This document shows, piece after piece, positions 46,189-56,285 of a DNA stretch of 64,000 nucleotides. The stretch is taken from contig UEIJ01000029.1 of NCBI GenBank assembly GCA_900470195.1, positions 62,001 through 126,000 on the forward strand. Reading direction: 5' to 3'. The number at the start of each line of letters is the position of its first letter. The stretch's first letter is position 1. The notes below the pieces were generated by a model. It had not been told where the DNA came from and made no database searches. It saw only the letters and a list, made by a program, of their open reading frames with translations. The position numbers were made by a program, and so were the translations under genes. The stretch comes from Hyphomicrobiales bacterium. Its GTDB lineage: Bacteria; Pseudomonadota; Alphaproteobacteria; Rhizobiales; Rhizobiaceae.

Positions 46189-46596
46189 ATGTTATCGCGA
46201 TTTATCGCTATTTCGCTGACGGCCATCGGACTGCCCGCCATTGCTTTCGCAAGCGGAAGTGAAGCCGCGCCATCAACCTATCAGGTCGGCTCCATCGATT
46301 ATATCGGCTATGACAAGATCGGCGCCAACGGCCTGCCGGTCTGCGGCCCTTGCGCGGAGAAGCAGGCCGCGGAACTCGACGCACAAAAGGCAATCGAAGC
46401 CCGCCGCAAGCGCGCCCGGGCCTATATGGCGCGCATGCAGGGCCAGCCCGTCCCTGACGACCTGCTTGAACCCGCCGTCACGCCAGCGAAGGATTTCGAT
46501 CCCGCCAAGCCAGTGCGGGTGGTTGGCGATACCTGGGCGGTGGCATCCGGCGAAACCGACCTCGGTTCCCTCGAACTCAGGCCCAGCTTGAAATAA
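46189..46596 (+). CDS. Small secreted hypothetical protein
   Basis: Protein of 135 residues with a signal peptide (MLSRFIAISLTAIGLPAIAFA). The mature part has a CxxC pair (VCGPCAEKQAAELDAQKAIE), a short basic helix (ARRKRARAYMARM) and a C-terminal VVGDTWAVASGETDLGSLEL segment. I do not recognise a family. GTGAGGTG lies just before the ATG. It stands alone between Sua5 (divergent) and glyS (convergent). Cysteine spacing suggests a periplasmic disulfide or metal site, but that is a guess. Confidence 0.7.
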   Translation: MLSRFIAISLTAIGLPAIAFASGSEAAPSTYQVGSIDYIGYDKIGANGLPVCGPCAEKQAAELDAQKAIEARRKRARAYMARMQGQPVPDDLLEPAVTPAKDFDPAKPVRVVGDTWAVASGETDLGSLELRPSLK

Positions 46597-46620
46597 ACAA
46601 AAATGGCGCCAACCGCTTAC

Positions 46621-46763
46621 CCCTCATCCTGAGGAGGCCCGCAGGGCCGTCTCGAAGGATTGAGAAGCCAAAATAGAAAGGCGCGAAAAGCGCTGTGCGT
46701 TTTCCCTCAGCCCTTCGAGACGCCTCCCCTCGACAAGCTCGGGGAGGCTCCTGAGGATGAGGG
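46621..46763. repeat. Large inverted repeat after the small secreted gene (palindromic intergenic element)
   Basis: A perfect 16-bp inverted repeat, CCCTCATCCTGAGGAG (46621-46636) and CTCCTGAGGATGAGGG (46748-46763), encloses nested arms (GTCTCGAAGG / CCTTCGAGAC). Elements with TCATCCTGAGG and CTTCGAGACG are common dispersed palindromes in Hyphomicrobiales. It lies between convergent genes and may fold as one long hairpin. Confidence 0.78.
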
Positions 46764-46789
46764 AAAACGAAGCCCCGCGTGGCTGATTA

Positions 46790-49084
46790 TCAGCCTGCGA
46801 TTTTCGAGAAATCCGCCACCTTGCCGGTGGCCGTGCGGATCAGGTCGAGCAATGCCAAGCGATTGGCGCGGACATTCTCGTCCTCGTCATTGACCAGCAC
46901 CTTTTCAAAGAACGTATCGACAGGGCCGCGCAGCTTGGCAAGCGCCAGCATCGCGCCGTTGAAATCCTCGCGGGCGATGGCAGCTTCTGCCTCGGTTGAC
47001 GCCAGAGTAACAGCTTCAAACAATGCCTTTTCTTCCGCCTCGCGAAGAAGGGAAGCATCGACCTTATCGGCGACCTTCGTGCCCTTCTTTTCCTCGGCGG
47101 CGAGAATGTTGGCGGCGCGCTTGGTGCCTGCCAGCAGGTTCTTGCCGTCTTCCTCGTTGATGAAGACGATCAGCGCTTCCAGACGGCGGGCGACCAGCAG
47201 AAGATTGTCGGCTTCCGGCGTCAGCACGGCATCGATGGCGTCGTAACGTGCGCCCTCTTCCTTCAGATGCACCTTGAAACGGTCATGGAGGAAGGACAAA
47301 AGATCGGCCAGCACCGGCTCCGCACTGCGGTCGGCTTCGGCACGAACTTCAGTCTCGTAGTTGCGCAGCGCGTTGTCGATATCCTGCTCGCCATCGACAT
47401 CACCGGAATTTTCCGCAGCAAGTTTGGCTTCGAACTCCCGCAGCTTGCGCTGGACCTGACCTTCTTTCAGCGCGGCAAAGGCCGAACGGAAGAGCGGCAG
47501 CAGCGCGAACTTCCATTCCTGCGACAGCAGGAGACGGATCACGCCGAGCGCGGCACGACGCAGCGCGTAAGGGTCCTTCGAGCCGGTCGGCTTTTCGTCG
47601 ATCGCCCAGAAGCCGACCAGCGTGTCGAGCTTGTCGGCGAGCGCGACGGCAACCGAAACCGGGTTCTTCGGCACCACATCGGACGGGCCTTGCGGCTTGT
47701 AATGTTCTTCCAGAGCTGCGGCGACGGCCTCGTCTTCGCCCTGAAGCAACGCATATTTGCGGCCCATCGCACCCTGAAGTTCAGGGAACTCGCCGACAAC
47801 TTCTGTCTGGAGATCAGCCTTCGCGAGCACGGCTGCACGGGTGGCAAGCTTCGGATCGGCACCGACCAGCGGCGCAATCTGCGCAGCCAGTTCGCGAATG
47901 CGTTCAACGCGCTGCCCCTGCGTGCCGAGTTTGGCGTGGAAGGTGACATTGAGCGCGTCCAGACGCGCCATGCGCTGATCAAGCGGCTTCTTCAGGTCGA
48001 GACCGAATTTTGCCGCCGATGCCGCCAGCTTATCGAGATCAGGCAGATCATGCTGGTCGGTGTGCCAGAAATAGAGCGCATCCGACAGGCGTGCGCGCAC
48101 CACCTTGCCATTGCCATAGGCGATTTCCGCGCCGCCATCGCGGGCAGCGATATTCGACACCAGAATGAACTTGTTGGAAAGTGCTTCCGTTTCGCCCTGC
48201 TTGCGGGTGACAAAACACTTCTGGTTGGCGCGGATGGTGAGGCGGATGACTTCCGGCGGAATGGCCAGGAATTCTTCCTCAAACTCACCCATCAGCACGA
48301 CCGGCCATTCGACCAGGCCGGAGACTTCTTCCAGAAGCCCCTCGTCCTCAACCAGCTCAAGACCGGACGCGAAGGCAAGATTGTGCGCGTCCTGGGAAAT
48401 GATTTCCTTGCGGCGCTCTGCGTCGAGCACCACGAAAGCCTTTTCGAGCTTTTCGACATAATCGTCGAAACGGCGCACCTTGATTGCCTGACCGTTGCTC
48501 AGGAAACGGTGGCCATAGGTGACATTGCCGGACTTGATGCCGTCTACGTCGAAATCGATAACCACGGTTTCCTCGGTTTCAGGACCGAAGGTGCAGAGGA
48601 TCGACTGCAACGGACGCACCCACCGAAGCGAACCGGGCTTTGCCGAAGCAGCGCCCCAGCGCATGGATTTCGGCCATGGGAAATTGCGGATTGTCTGCGG
48701 TACCAGTTCAGCGATGATTTCTTCCGCGGCGCGGCCCGGCTTCGTCAGATGGGCGACGTAGAAATCACCCTTCTTCGGATCGGAATGCACATGCGCCTGC
48801 GATACATCCGTCAGCCCCGCCTTGCGCAGAAAGCCCTGAATTGCCTGTTCCGGTGCTGTAACCGAAGGGCCCTTGACGTCCTCATGCACGTCCTTGGAAC
48901 GCACCGTAAGCCCGCGAATGTCGAGCGCCAGACGGCGCGGGGTCCAATAGGCGGTCGCGGCTTCATAAGTAAGACCGGCCTCGACCAGACCATCGGTGAT
49001 CATCTTTTTCAGATCGCCGGCAGCCTTGCGCTGCATGCGGGCGGGAATCTCTTCCGAAAAAAGCTCAAGAAGTAGGTCAGGCAT
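46790..49084 (-). CDS. glyS: Glycine--tRNA ligase beta subunit
   Basis: Beta subunit of the bacterial alpha2beta2 glycyl-tRNA synthetase, 764 residues, somewhat longer than E. coli (~690). It starts [22 protein letters not shown] and contains [14 protein letters not shown] and [22 protein letters not shown]. The C-terminal third is the tRNA-binding domain with [14 protein letters not shown]. Its ATG shares one base with the end of glyQ, so both subunits are translated from one mRNA. Confidence 0.96.
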   Translation of the reverse strand: MPDLLLELFSEEIPARMQRKAAGDLKKMITDGLVEAGLTYEAATAYWTPRRLALDIRGLTVRSKDVHEDVKGPSVTAPEQAIQGFLRKAGLTDVSQAHVHSDPKKGDFYVAHLTKPGRAAEEIIAELVPQTIRNFPWPKSMRWGAASAKPGSLRWVRPLQSILCTFGPETEETVVIDFDVDGIKSGNVTYGHRFLSNGQAIKVRRFDDYVEKLEKAFVVLDAERRKEIISQDAHNLAFASGLELVEDEGLLEEVSGLVEWPVVLMGEFEEEFLAIPPEVIRLTIRANQKCFVTRKQGETEALSNKFILVSNIAARDGGAEIAYGNGKVVRARLSDALYFWHTDQHDLPDLDKLAASAAKFGLDLKKPLDQRMARLDALNVTFHAKLGTQGQRVERIRELAAQIAPLVGADPKLATRAAVLAKADLQTEVVGEFPELQGAMGRKYALLQGEDEAVAAALEEHYKPQGPSDVVPKNPVSVAVALADKLDTLVGFWAIDEKPTGSKDPYALRRAALGVIRLLLSQEWKFALLPLFRSAFAALKEGQVQRKLREFEAKLAAENSGDVDGEQDIDNALRNYETEVRAEADRSAEPVLADLLSFLHDRFKVHLKEEGARYDAIDAVLTPEADNLLLVARRLEALIVFINEEDGKNLLAGTKRAANILAAEEKKGTKVADKVDASLLREAEEKALFEAVTLASTEAEAAIAREDFNGAMLALAKLRGPVDTFFEKVLVNDEDENVRANRLALLDLIRTATGKVADFSKIAG

Positions 49085-50043
49085 TACTCGCCCTCACGCT
49101 TGAAATTGAAACCACCGGCATCCGTCAGAAGGAATGCCTCGCCGCACTGACGCGCAAGATTGCGCACGCGCAGAATATAGCTCTGGCGCTCGGTGACCGA
49201 GATCACGCCGCGCGCATCCATCAGATTGAAGACGTGGGATGCCTTGATGCACTGGTCATAGGCCGGGAAAACGCTCTTATGCATTTTATGATTGGCGTCA
49301 GGAGCAGGTGCACCAGCTTTCAGAATGGCCTCGCATTCGCGCTCGGCATCAATGAAATGCTGATGCAAAGCTTCGGTATTGGCCATTTCAAAGTTGTAGC
49401 GGGAATATTCCTGCTCGGCTTGCAGGAACACCTCGCCATAGGTGACCTTCTCGTCGCCTTCGAGGCCGTTGAAGTTGAGGTCGTAGACATTGTCCACGCC
49501 CTGCACATACATGGCGAGGCGTTCGAGACCGTAGGTGAGTTCACCAGAAACCGGCGAGCATTCAATGCCGCAGACCTGCTGGAAATAGGTAAACTGCGAT
49601 ACTTCCATGCCGTCGCACCAGCATTCCCAACCGAGGCCCCATGCCCCGAGCGTCGGGCTTTCCCAGTCATCTTCCACGAAGCGCACGTCGTGCAGCGTCG
49701 GATCGAGACCGATGGCGCGCAGCGAACCGAGATAGAGATCCTGAAGGTTCGGCGGCGATGGCTTGATGATGACCTGATACTGATAATAGTGCTGGAGACG
49801 GTTCGGGTTTTCGCCATAGCGGCCATCCTTGGGACGGCGCGACGGCTGCACATAGGCAGCTTTCCACGGCTTCGGCCCGAGCGAACGCAGCGTCGTTGCC
49901 GGGTGGAACGTACCTGCACCAACTTCCATGTCGTAGGGTTGCAGGATGGCGCAACCGTGCTCCGCCCAATAGTTATGGAGCGTCAGGATCAAACCCTGAA
50001 AGGAACGGGTGGGATGCATATGTGCTGGCAACGTACTGGACAC
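49084..50043 (-). CDS. glyQ: Glycine--tRNA ligase alpha subunit
   Basis: Catalytic alpha subunit, 319 residues. Signatures are [36 protein letters not shown], the [20 protein letters not shown] motif, [19 protein letters not shown] and [20 protein letters not shown] at 50043 with ACGAGGCCC upstream is the likely start; an ATG eight codons later has no ribosome binding site. It is the first gene of glyQ-glyS. Confidence 0.96.
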   Translation of the reverse strand: MSSTLPAHMHPTRSFQGLILTLHNYWAEHGCAILQPYDMEVGAGTFHPATTLRSLGPKPWKAAYVQPSRRPKDGRYGENPNRLQHYYQYQVIIKPSPPNLQDLYLGSLRAIGLDPTLHDVRFVEDDWESPTLGAWGLGWECWCDGMEVSQFTYFQQVCGIECSPVSGELTYGLERLAMYVQGVDNVYDLNFNGLEGDEKVTYGEVFLQAEQEYSRYNFEMANTEALHQHFIDAERECEAILKAGAPAPDANHKMHKSVFPAYDQCIKASHVFNLMDARGVISVTERQSYILRVRNLARQCGEAFLLTDAGGFNFKREGE

Positions 50044-50107
50044 GGGGTCGGGCCTCGTAATTGAAATGATGGCCCGGTCTAATTTGTCAGCACGGCAGGG
50101 TCAAGCA

Positions 50108-50153
50108 CAGGCTGCCGGTTTCGGTGTCACACCACCCTGAAACCGGCAGCCTG
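50108..50153. terminator. Stem-loop between the TPR gene and glyQ
   Basis: A 15-bp perfect stem (CAGGCTGCCGGTTTC at 50108-50122 with GAAACCGGCAGCCTG at 50139-50153) lies 7 bases after the stop of the reverse-strand TPR gene. There is no long T-run, so it may act as an attenuating or stabilising hairpin. Confidence 0.7.
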
Positions 50154-50159
50154 AAACCA

Positions 50160-52025
50160 TCAGTCCGTTGTCGGCTTTTCAGGAGCCGTGTCGGAAGGTG
50201 CAGCAGGCGCATTCGATGGCGCGGGGGCTTCCGGCTTCTGCTCAGCAGGCTTGTTCTCAGCAGGCTTTACCGCATTGGCGGAAGACTGTCCCGGAATATC
50301 CGGGAGCCCTTTCTTCAGCTTTTCCTCGATCTTGGCCAGATCTTCCGGCTCGGGCTTGCCGGCAATGGCATGGTTCCACTGGAACGTTGCTTCCAGAAGG
50401 CGCCCGACGCGCCAATAGGCATCGCCCATATGATCGTTGATCGTCGGATCTTCCGGACGAAGCTTCACCGCCTTTTCCAGCTCGACCACCGCTTCCGGAT
50501 AGCGGCCCAGCATGTAATAGGCCCAGCCAAGCGAGTCGACGATATAACCGTCCTGCGGGCGCAGCTCGACCGCCTTCTTGATCATGCCCAGCGCTTCATC
50601 GAGATTCTCGCCGCGGTCGACCCAGGAATAACCAAGATAGTTCAGCACCTGCGGCTGGTCGGGATAAAGCTCCAGCGCCTTGCGGAAATTGGGTTCCGCC
50701 TTGTCCCATTCCTTCAGGCGCTCATAGGCAATGCCGCGCTGATAAAAGACCGGCCAGTCCTTGCGCTCCGGCGTCTTTATCTGTTCGACGGCAGCATCAT
50801 AAATCGTCGCCGCATCGGCGAAATTCTTGTCCTGCGCATAGACGCCACCGAGCGCCAGATAGGTGCGCATATCGGCCTTGTCGCGATCCAGCAGGATTTT
50901 GAGCTGCTTGATGGCTTCCGCCGACTGGTCGTTTTCCGCCAGATTGAGCGCGCGCTGCATTTCGGCATCACGGCGATAGGGCGACTTCTCCGGCACGCGA
51001 CCATAATATTCGATGGCCTTTTCCGGCTGGCGCAATTTCGCGGAAATATCACCGAGCTGATAAAGCGTCGCGTCATTGTCCGGGCGCAGTGGCAGCGACA
51101 TCTGCAGATAAAGCTTTGCAAAGGCTTCCGCGCCGCTGCGGTTGATCGCGGTTCCAAGCGTATAGAGCGCCTCGGCGGCACCTTCCTGCGCGGTCTTGAT
51201 CAGGCGACCGTATTTCTCGCCCGCCTCAATCTTTTCGCGCATTTCGGTGATCGTCATGCGGCCGTTGAGAAGCTCCTCGGCATCTTTCAAAATCTTGATC
51301 GCGCCTTCCTTGTCGCCCTGGCGAAGCTTGAAGGAGGCATAGGCCATCACAATGCGCTCATACGTATCGGGCGCGGCACTTCCGCCCGGCCGGTCATCGA
51401 GGGCCTGCTGATAGAAATCACGCGCCTCCTGCTTCTGGCCGGCAAGATCGGCTATCAGTGCGGAATTATAGGTGCGGAACAAGCCGTACCATTCCGGGCC
51501 CTGCATCTTTTGGATGTCGGCGAGCGCCTGTTTCGGGTTGCCCTGCCCGACCTTGACCCAAGCGCTCATGAAGCCTGTCGCAAGGCGATCCATATCGGAT
51601 TGCAGCGACAGCATCAGAAGCGGGCCGACCTTGCGATATTGCTTGCGGTTGATGGCATCGATGGCCAGCGCCACGCGGGAAAAACGCTCGATGTCCGGTA
51701 TATTCTTCAGTTCTTCCGCCAGAGGCAGCGCGTCATTGAAACGGCCCTCGGTCAGCAGAACCAGCAGCAGGTCCTGCTTGATCTGCGCGTTGCCCGGATC
51801 GAAGGCCATGGCCTGACGGTAGAAATCCACGGCAGCGGCGAGATTGTTGTCGGATTCGGCTGTGCGCGCCGCCAGATATGCCCCGGCGAATGAGCCTGCC
51901 CGGACAGGAGGCGATACAGGATCGGTAGTCGCCTTGGCCAAAGCACCGCTTGCCGGAATCGCTATTCCCGCCAGAAGCGAGAGCAGCAAACCGTAAAGCG
52001 GGCGGTATTTCGATCCTTGCCGCAT
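50160..52025 (-). CDS. Tetratricopeptide repeat protein, exported
   Basis: Protein of 621 residues starting with a signal peptide (LLLSLLAGIAIPASGALAKA). About a dozen TPR-type helix pairs follow, several clear, e.g. KAIEYYGRVPEKSPYRRDAEMQ, AEPNFRKALELYPDQPQVLNYLGYSWVDRG and GRYPEAVVELEKAVKLRPEDP. The last ~55 residues are Pro/Ala/Glu-rich. TPR proteins of this kind scaffold envelope complexes; the partner is unknown. It lies downstream of the polyprenyl synthase gene, from which two terminator-like hairpins separate it. Confidence 0.9.
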   Translation of the reverse strand: MRQGSKYRPLYGLLLSLLAGIAIPASGALAKATTDPVSPPVRAGSFAGAYLAARTAESDNNLAAAVDFYRQAMAFDPGNAQIKQDLLLVLLTEGRFNDALPLAEELKNIPDIERFSRVALAIDAINRKQYRKVGPLLMLSLQSDMDRLATGFMSAWVKVGQGNPKQALADIQKMQGPEWYGLFRTYNSALIADLAGQKQEARDFYQQALDDRPGGSAAPDTYERIVMAYASFKLRQGDKEGAIKILKDAEELLNGRMTITEMREKIEAGEKYGRLIKTAQEGAAEALYTLGTAINRSGAEAFAKLYLQMSLPLRPDNDATLYQLGDISAKLRQPEKAIEYYGRVPEKSPYRRDAEMQRALNLAENDQSAEAIKQLKILLDRDKADMRTYLALGGVYAQDKNFADAATIYDAAVEQIKTPERKDWPVFYQRGIAYERLKEWDKAEPNFRKALELYPDQPQVLNYLGYSWVDRGENLDEALGMIKKAVELRPQDGYIVDSLGWAYYMLGRYPEAVVELEKAVKLRPEDPTINDHMGDAYWRVGRLLEATFQWNHAIAGKPEPEDLAKIEEKLKKGLPDIPGQSSANAVKPAENKPAEQKPEAPAPSNAPAAPSDTAPEKPTTD

Positions 52026-52117
52026 AAAGCCCTATCCTCTTCTCAAATCCCTGTGACAGATACCGGAAAGCAAACCACAAGAGCTCCGAAGTGCCGGGCA
52101 CGCTGTCTCTTTACCGG

Positions 52118-52187
52118 AAAAGGCACCCCAAGCATGGCCTTTTTGGGATGGCGGGGCAAGAAAAGCATCCGTGATAAGGTGCTTTTC
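52118..52187 (-). terminator. Two terminator-like hairpins after the polyprenyl synthase (reverse strand)
   Basis: GAAAAGCA / TGCTTTTC (52160-52167, 52180-52187) reads on the reverse strand as a stem followed by TTG. A second stem AAAAGGC / GCCTTTT lies at 52118-52143. They sit between the stop at 52243 and the TPR start. Confidence 0.7.
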
Positions 52188-52242
52188 CCGAGTATTCCTG
52201 GCCCCCAAAAAGCGCTGGCCGGAGTTTTACAGCTGCTGCCGG

Positions 52243-53265
52243 TCAGTTCACGCGGCTGATGCAAAAATCGATGACTTCGATCAGCGCGTCCTTTTGCGGC
52301 GTGGCTTTCAAAGGCGCCAGAGCATCGCGGGCAATTTCGCCGAAATGCCGCGCGCGCTGCACCGTGTCGGAAATCGCGCCGTGCTTCGTCATCAGGCCGA
52401 TGGCCTTTTGCAGCGAAGCATCGTCGCTGGCGCCTTCTTCGATCGCGTGCTTCCAGAAAGCACGCTCATCGTCGGAGCCCCGGCGATAGCTCAGAATCAC
52501 CGGAAGGGTGATCTTGCCTTCGCGGAAATCGTCGCCGGTATTCTTGCCGAGATCGACTGCCGAGCCGCCATAATCGAGCGCGTCATCAACAAGCTGGAAG
52601 GCAAGGCCGAGATTGAGGCCGTAGTCGCGCAGGGCTGCGCGATCCGCCGGCCGCGCACCCGCGATGATCGGGCCGACTTCGCCGGCAGCCGAGAACAGCG
52701 CCGCGGTCTTGGCCTTGATGACCGCCAGATATTCGTCTTCGGTGGTTTCCATATTCTTGGCAGCGGCAAGCTGCATCACTTCGCCTTCCGCGATCACCGA
52801 AGCGGAGGTGGCCAGGACGTCCAGCGCATCGAGCGAACCGACATCGACCATCATCTTGAAGGCCTGCCCAAGAAGGAAATCGCCGACGAGGACGCTCGCC
52901 TGATTGCCCCAGATCATGCGCGCTGTGCTTTTGCCGCGGCGCAGATCGCTTTCATCGACCACGTCATCATGCAGAAGCGTCGCGGTGTGCATGAATTCCA
53001 CCGCGGTCGCGAGGCGCACATGGCCGTCGCCCTCGTAGCCGAACATGCGAGCGGCTGCGAGCGTCATCATGGGACGCAGGCGCTTGCCGCCGGAGGAAAT
53101 CAGATGATTGGCAACTTCCGGTATCATTTCGACATCGGACCCGGCCCGGGAAAGGATCATCTCGTTCACCCGCGCCATATCGGCTTTTGTCAGATCGACA
53201 AGCGGCTGAACCGATCCTTCCTGTTTCTTTTTACCGTCCAGATTCAGAACCAAACCCAATGCCAT
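52243..53265 (-). CDS. Polyprenyl diphosphate synthase (IspB-like)
   Basis: Trans-prenyltransferase of 340 residues that builds the long isoprenoid side chain of ubiquinone. The first aspartate-rich motif is LLHDDVVDESDLRRGK and the second LAFQLVDDALDYGG; SGGKRLRPMM is the substrate-binding arginine region. Chain length cannot be read from sequence; relatives make octa- or decaprenyl diphosphate. The ATG at 53265 is preceded by CTAGGAGAA; a frame open for another 27 codons is less likely. It supplies UbiA, encoded 15 kb away. Confidence 0.93.
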   Translation of the reverse strand: MALGLVLNLDGKKKQEGSVQPLVDLTKADMARVNEMILSRAGSDVEMIPEVANHLISSGGKRLRPMMTLAAARMFGYEGDGHVRLATAVEFMHTATLLHDDVVDESDLRRGKSTARMIWGNQASVLVGDFLLGQAFKMMVDVGSLDALDVLATSASVIAEGEVMQLAAAKNMETTEDEYLAVIKAKTAALFSAAGEVGPIIAGARPADRAALRDYGLNLGLAFQLVDDALDYGGSAVDLGKNTGDDFREGKITLPVILSYRRGSDDERAFWKHAIEEGASDDASLQKAIGLMTKHGAISDTVQRARHFGEIARDALAPLKATPQKDALIEVIDFCISRVN

Positions 53266-53439
53266 TTCTCCTAGCTGCCCGGCCACATTATTGAAACGGA
53301 CCGGATTGCTCAAGTCGCAACTGCCTCCAAAGCGCCTCCAAAGCACCGTCTATGCGCTCCCGGGCGTTACTTTTCCGACGCCTGTTCACCATTGAAGGAA
53401 GCTGTTGTCAATGCGGTGCATTCGCTACAAAGTGTTCAC

Positions 53440-53664
53440 ATGATCGAACTTATCCGCACGAATGATTCCGTTCTGCTGTCCTTTGCCGAAGCCTTGATGA
53501 AAGAGGCCGGGATCGCTTATTTCATTGCCGACACGAATATGAGCATCATCGAAGGGTCTCTTGGCGTCTTGCCGCGCCGCCTGCTCGTCAGCGAAGACCA
53601 GCTTGAAGAAGCGCGGCAAATCCTGATCGATGCCAAGATTGAACACGAACTGCGCGATCAATGA
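53440..53664 (+). CDS. DUF2007 domain protein
   Basis: Protein of 74 residues: MIELIRTNDSVLLSFAEALM, then AYFIADTNMSIIEGSLGVLP and RRLLVSEDQLEEARQIL. This matches the DUF2007 'putative signal transducing' family, a small alpha/beta domain often next to polyprenyl synthase genes. The ATG at 53440 starts the conserved domain; a start 16 codons upstream is possible. Its stop overlaps the methyltransferase ATG (ATGA at 53661-53664). Confidence 0.88.
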   Translation: MIELIRTNDSVLLSFAEALMKEAGIAYFIADTNMSIIEGSLGVLPRRLLVSEDQLEEARQILIDAKIEHELRDQ

Positions 53665-54443
53665 ATCTGGAAAACGAAAATGAGGCCGGAGAAACCCTCG
53701 ATGTGTTCCATCGTGGGGCATTTCACCTCGTTCAGCCCGCATTGAAAGGTCATCGCTCGGGTGTGGATGCGATGATTCTGGCAAGTGCCGTTCCGAACGG
53801 ATTTGCCGGGCGCGTTGCCGATCTCGGCAGCGGTGCCGGTGCCGCAGGACTTGCCGTCGCCTCCCGTTGCGCTGACGCCACCGTCACTCTTGTCGAACGT
53901 TCGGCCTTCATGGCCGGGTTTGCCCGCAAGAGCGTCGCGCATCCGCTGAATGCCGGTCTGGCGGACCGCATCAGCGTGATCGAAGCCGACGTGTCCCTCA
54001 AAGGCAAGGCGCGCATCGCCGCCGGACTTGCCGACAACAGCTTCGATTTCGCCATCATGAACCCGCCCTTCAACGAAGCGCGGGATCGCAGCACGCCCGA
54101 TCCCTTGAAAGCGGAAGCGCATGTCATGCCGGAAGGCATGTTCGAACAATGGGTGCGCACTGCGGCAGCAATTGTGAAGCCCGGCGGCGGCGTTGCCATC
54201 ATCGCCCGGCCCGGCTCCATTTCTGCCATTCTCGAAGCACTTTCAGGACGGTTCGGCGGGCTGAAGATCGTTCCCATCCAACCTCGCCCGGATGCGGCAG
54301 CGATCCGCATCGTCGTGACAGGAATACGCGGAAGCCGCGCCGGTCTCTGGCTGATGCCCGCGCTTGTTCTCCATGGCAGCGAGGGACATGGTTTCACGCC
54401 GCGCGCCGACGGCATCAATAACGGGCTCGACGCCCTCTTTTAG
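53661..54443 (+). CDS. tRNA1(Val) (adenine-37-N6)-methyltransferase family (TrmN6-like)
   Basis: Protein of 260 residues. The SAM-binding motif is VADLGSGAGAAGLAVASR and the catalytic N6-adenine signature NPPF appears in FAIMNPPFNEARDR. Length and layout fit the TrmN6/YfiC family, though other N6-MTases share them. Translation is coupled to DUF2007. The VOC gene downstream is convergent with a 3-base gap. Confidence 0.88.
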   Translation: MNLENENEAGETLDVFHRGAFHLVQPALKGHRSGVDAMILASAVPNGFAGRVADLGSGAGAAGLAVASRCADATVTLVERSAFMAGFARKSVAHPLNAGLADRISVIEADVSLKGKARIAAGLADNSFDFAIMNPPFNEARDRSTPDPLKAEAHVMPEGMFEQWVRTAAAIVKPGGGVAIIARPGSISAILEALSGRFGGLKIVPIQPRPDAAAIRIVVTGIRGSRAGLWLMPALVLHGSEGHGFTPRADGINNGLDALF

Positions 54444-54446
54444 AAT

Positions 54447-54788
54447 CTAGCTTCGCGGCTGTGCCAGCACGACCAGATTGCGGTCCGGGTCGCGCAATCT
54501 CAGAATCATCATATAGTCGGCGGTCTCGATATTGCCGGGGCGAATCCCGTCGAATGAAAGACGCGCGTGTTCGGCCCGCACATCACGGACGATGAGCGTC
54601 AGCGTGCCGTGCCCGGCGTCAGCCGGATTCTGGTAAAGCTGAAAGCCTGCGGAGGGGCCGTGATGCCATTCAGCCAGCCCCTGCATTGGCCGCGCATCCG
54701 GATTGCGGTCGAAGATCGTGGCAAACCAGTCCGTACTGCGTTCGAGTTCGGAACAACTAAGTTGGGCGACAATAGTTGTGAGCACCAT
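54447..54788 (-). CDS. VOC (glyoxalase-fold) family protein
   Basis: Small single-domain protein of 113 residues: QLSCSELERSTDWFATIFDRN, HGPSAGFQLYQNPADAGHGT, and LRDPDRNLVVLA with the typical terminal glyoxalase/bleomycin-resistance pattern. Substrate unknown. GGGAGGAG lies 6 bases before the ATG at 54788, which overrules a much longer upstream frame of implausible composition. Confidence 0.88.
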   Translation of the reverse strand: MVLTTIVAQLSCSELERSTDWFATIFDRNPDARPMQGLAEWHHGPSAGFQLYQNPADAGHGTLTLIVRDVRAEHARLSFDGIRPGNIETADYMMILRLRDPDRNLVVLAQPRS

Positions 54789-54999
54789 CGTGGTCTCCTC
54801 CCGGACCGGATAACACGGCAGCATTTCATAAGTTCCAACGACCCAGAACTTGCCTATTTCAATCCAGGCAGGTGATTTTGATTGAAACCCTATATTCGAG
54901 CCAATATTCCTAAACCGCAATTTTCGTTCTGCGGCTCCCCGCCGCCCTTTTCCGAAAAAGCGCAAACAACAAAACGACAAGAACAGGCAACGGGAACCA

Positions 55000-56181
55000 A
55001 TGAACCATAGCCCAAACAAAAGCCGTCCCGTATCGATCATGCGGCGTTTCCTGGATAGCGAATCCGCTGGCGGCATAAGTCTCATGGCGGCGGCAGCGCT
55101 CGCGCTGATCGTGGCGAACTCTCCGTTTTCGCACGCCTATTTCGAGGCGCTGCATCTCTATGTCGGGCCGCTCAGCCTTTCTCACTGGATCAATGACGCC
55201 TTGATGGCAGTGTTTTTCCTGCTCGTGGGACTGGAAATCAAACGCGAATTTCTCGACGGACAACTGGCCAGCTGGCCAAACCGCATGTTGCCCGGCATTG
55301 CCGCGGCTGGCGGCGTCATCCTGCCCGCCATCATCTTCACCGCGTTCAATTGGCACGATCCCGCCAAGGTGCGCGGCTGGGCTGTGCCATCCGCAACAGA
55401 CATTGCCTTTGCGCTCGGCGTGCTGTCGCTGCTGGGGTCGCGGGTTCCCTCGAGCCTCAAGGTGTTTCTGGCGACACTTGCAATTCTTGACGATCTCGCG
55501 GCCGTCGTGATCATCGCCATTTTCTACACCGCCGAAATCTCCATGCCCTATCTCGGCGGCGCTTTCGCCGCCGCTATCGTACTGCTCATCATGAACCGGA
55601 TGGGCGTGATGAAGCTCCTGCCCTACCTGATCGGCGGCGCAGTGCTCTGGTTCTTCGTGCTCAATTCCGGCGTTCATGCAACCGTTGCCGGCGTCGTGAC
55701 TGCGCTGATGATTCCGCTAAAGCCCGCGCCCGGCAGGCCTGACGACATGACCTCCCCGCTGCATGTGCTCGAACATGCGCTGGCCAGGCCCGTCGCTTTC
55801 ATCATCGTGCCGATTTTCGGTTTCGCCAATGCGGGCATATCATTTGCCGGTCTCGACGCCTCGGTGATGCGGGACACCCTCACGCTTGGCATCATGCTCG
55901 GCCTCTTCGTGGGCAAGCAGCTCGGCGTTTTCGGCGCGGCCTGGCTCGCCATCAAGACGGGCCTTGCGCAGAAGCCGCTCGGCGCCACATGGATACAGCT
56001 TTACGGCGTGGCGGTCCTCTGCGGCATCGGATTTACGATGAGCATCTTCATCGGCCTCCTTTCCTTCCCGTCCGAACTCATGCAGGCGGAAACCAAGATC
56101 GGCGTGCTGGCCGGTTCGGGCCTGTCGGCGATTTGCGGCTATATCCTGCTGCGGCTGGTCACAAAGCCGAAAAACGCCTGA
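55000..56181 (+). CDS. nhaA: Na+/H+ antiporter NhaA
   Basis: Antiporter of 393 residues, twelve-helix type, that removes Na+ in exchange for protons. Key residues are visible: ILDDLAAVVIIAIFY holds the two ion-binding aspartates, PSATDIAFALGVL a third conserved aspartate, and KREFLDGQL and GFTMSIFIGLL are family segments. It stands alone, divergent from the VOC gene, with its own terminator. Confidence 0.95.
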   Translation: MNHSPNKSRPVSIMRRFLDSESAGGISLMAAAALALIVANSPFSHAYFEALHLYVGPLSLSHWINDALMAVFFLLVGLEIKREFLDGQLASWPNRMLPGIAAAGGVILPAIIFTAFNWHDPAKVRGWAVPSATDIAFALGVLSLLGSRVPSSLKVFLATLAILDDLAAVVIIAIFYTAEISMPYLGGAFAAAIVLLIMNRMGVMKLLPYLIGGAVLWFFVLNSGVHATVAGVVTALMIPLKPAPGRPDDMTSPLHVLEHALARPVAFIIVPIFGFANAGISFAGLDASVMRDTLTLGIMLGLFVGKQLGVFGAAWLAIKTGLAQKPLGATWIQLYGVAVLCGIGFTMSIFIGLLSFPSELMQAETKIGVLAGSGLSAICGYILLRLVTKPKNA

Positions 56182-56194
56182 CGAACAAATACCG

Positions 56195-56228
56195 CCGCCC
56201 GGAAACAAATTTCCGGGCGGTTTTCTTT
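56195..56228 (+). terminator. Terminator after nhaA
   Basis: Perfect 11-bp stem CCGCCCGGAAA / TTTCCGGGCGG, short loop, followed by TTTTCTTT. Confidence 0.92.
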
Positions 56229-56285
56229 GTGTTTCCGATATTTCTTCCTACATTTGCCGCTGAGAGTTTTTCGTAGGAGTTTACC

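Noticed and set aside
47267-49075. 602-codon forward frame
   Set aside because: Complement of glyS; no domain can be recognised in it.
50124-51893. 589-codon forward frame
   Set aside because: Complement of the TPR gene; residues are Arg-rich shadows of the real protein.
54789-55085. N-terminal extension of the VOC gene
   Set aside because: GGGAGGAG sits right before the internal ATG at 54788, and the upstream residues are Arg/Cys-rich and lie in the nhaA promoter and start.
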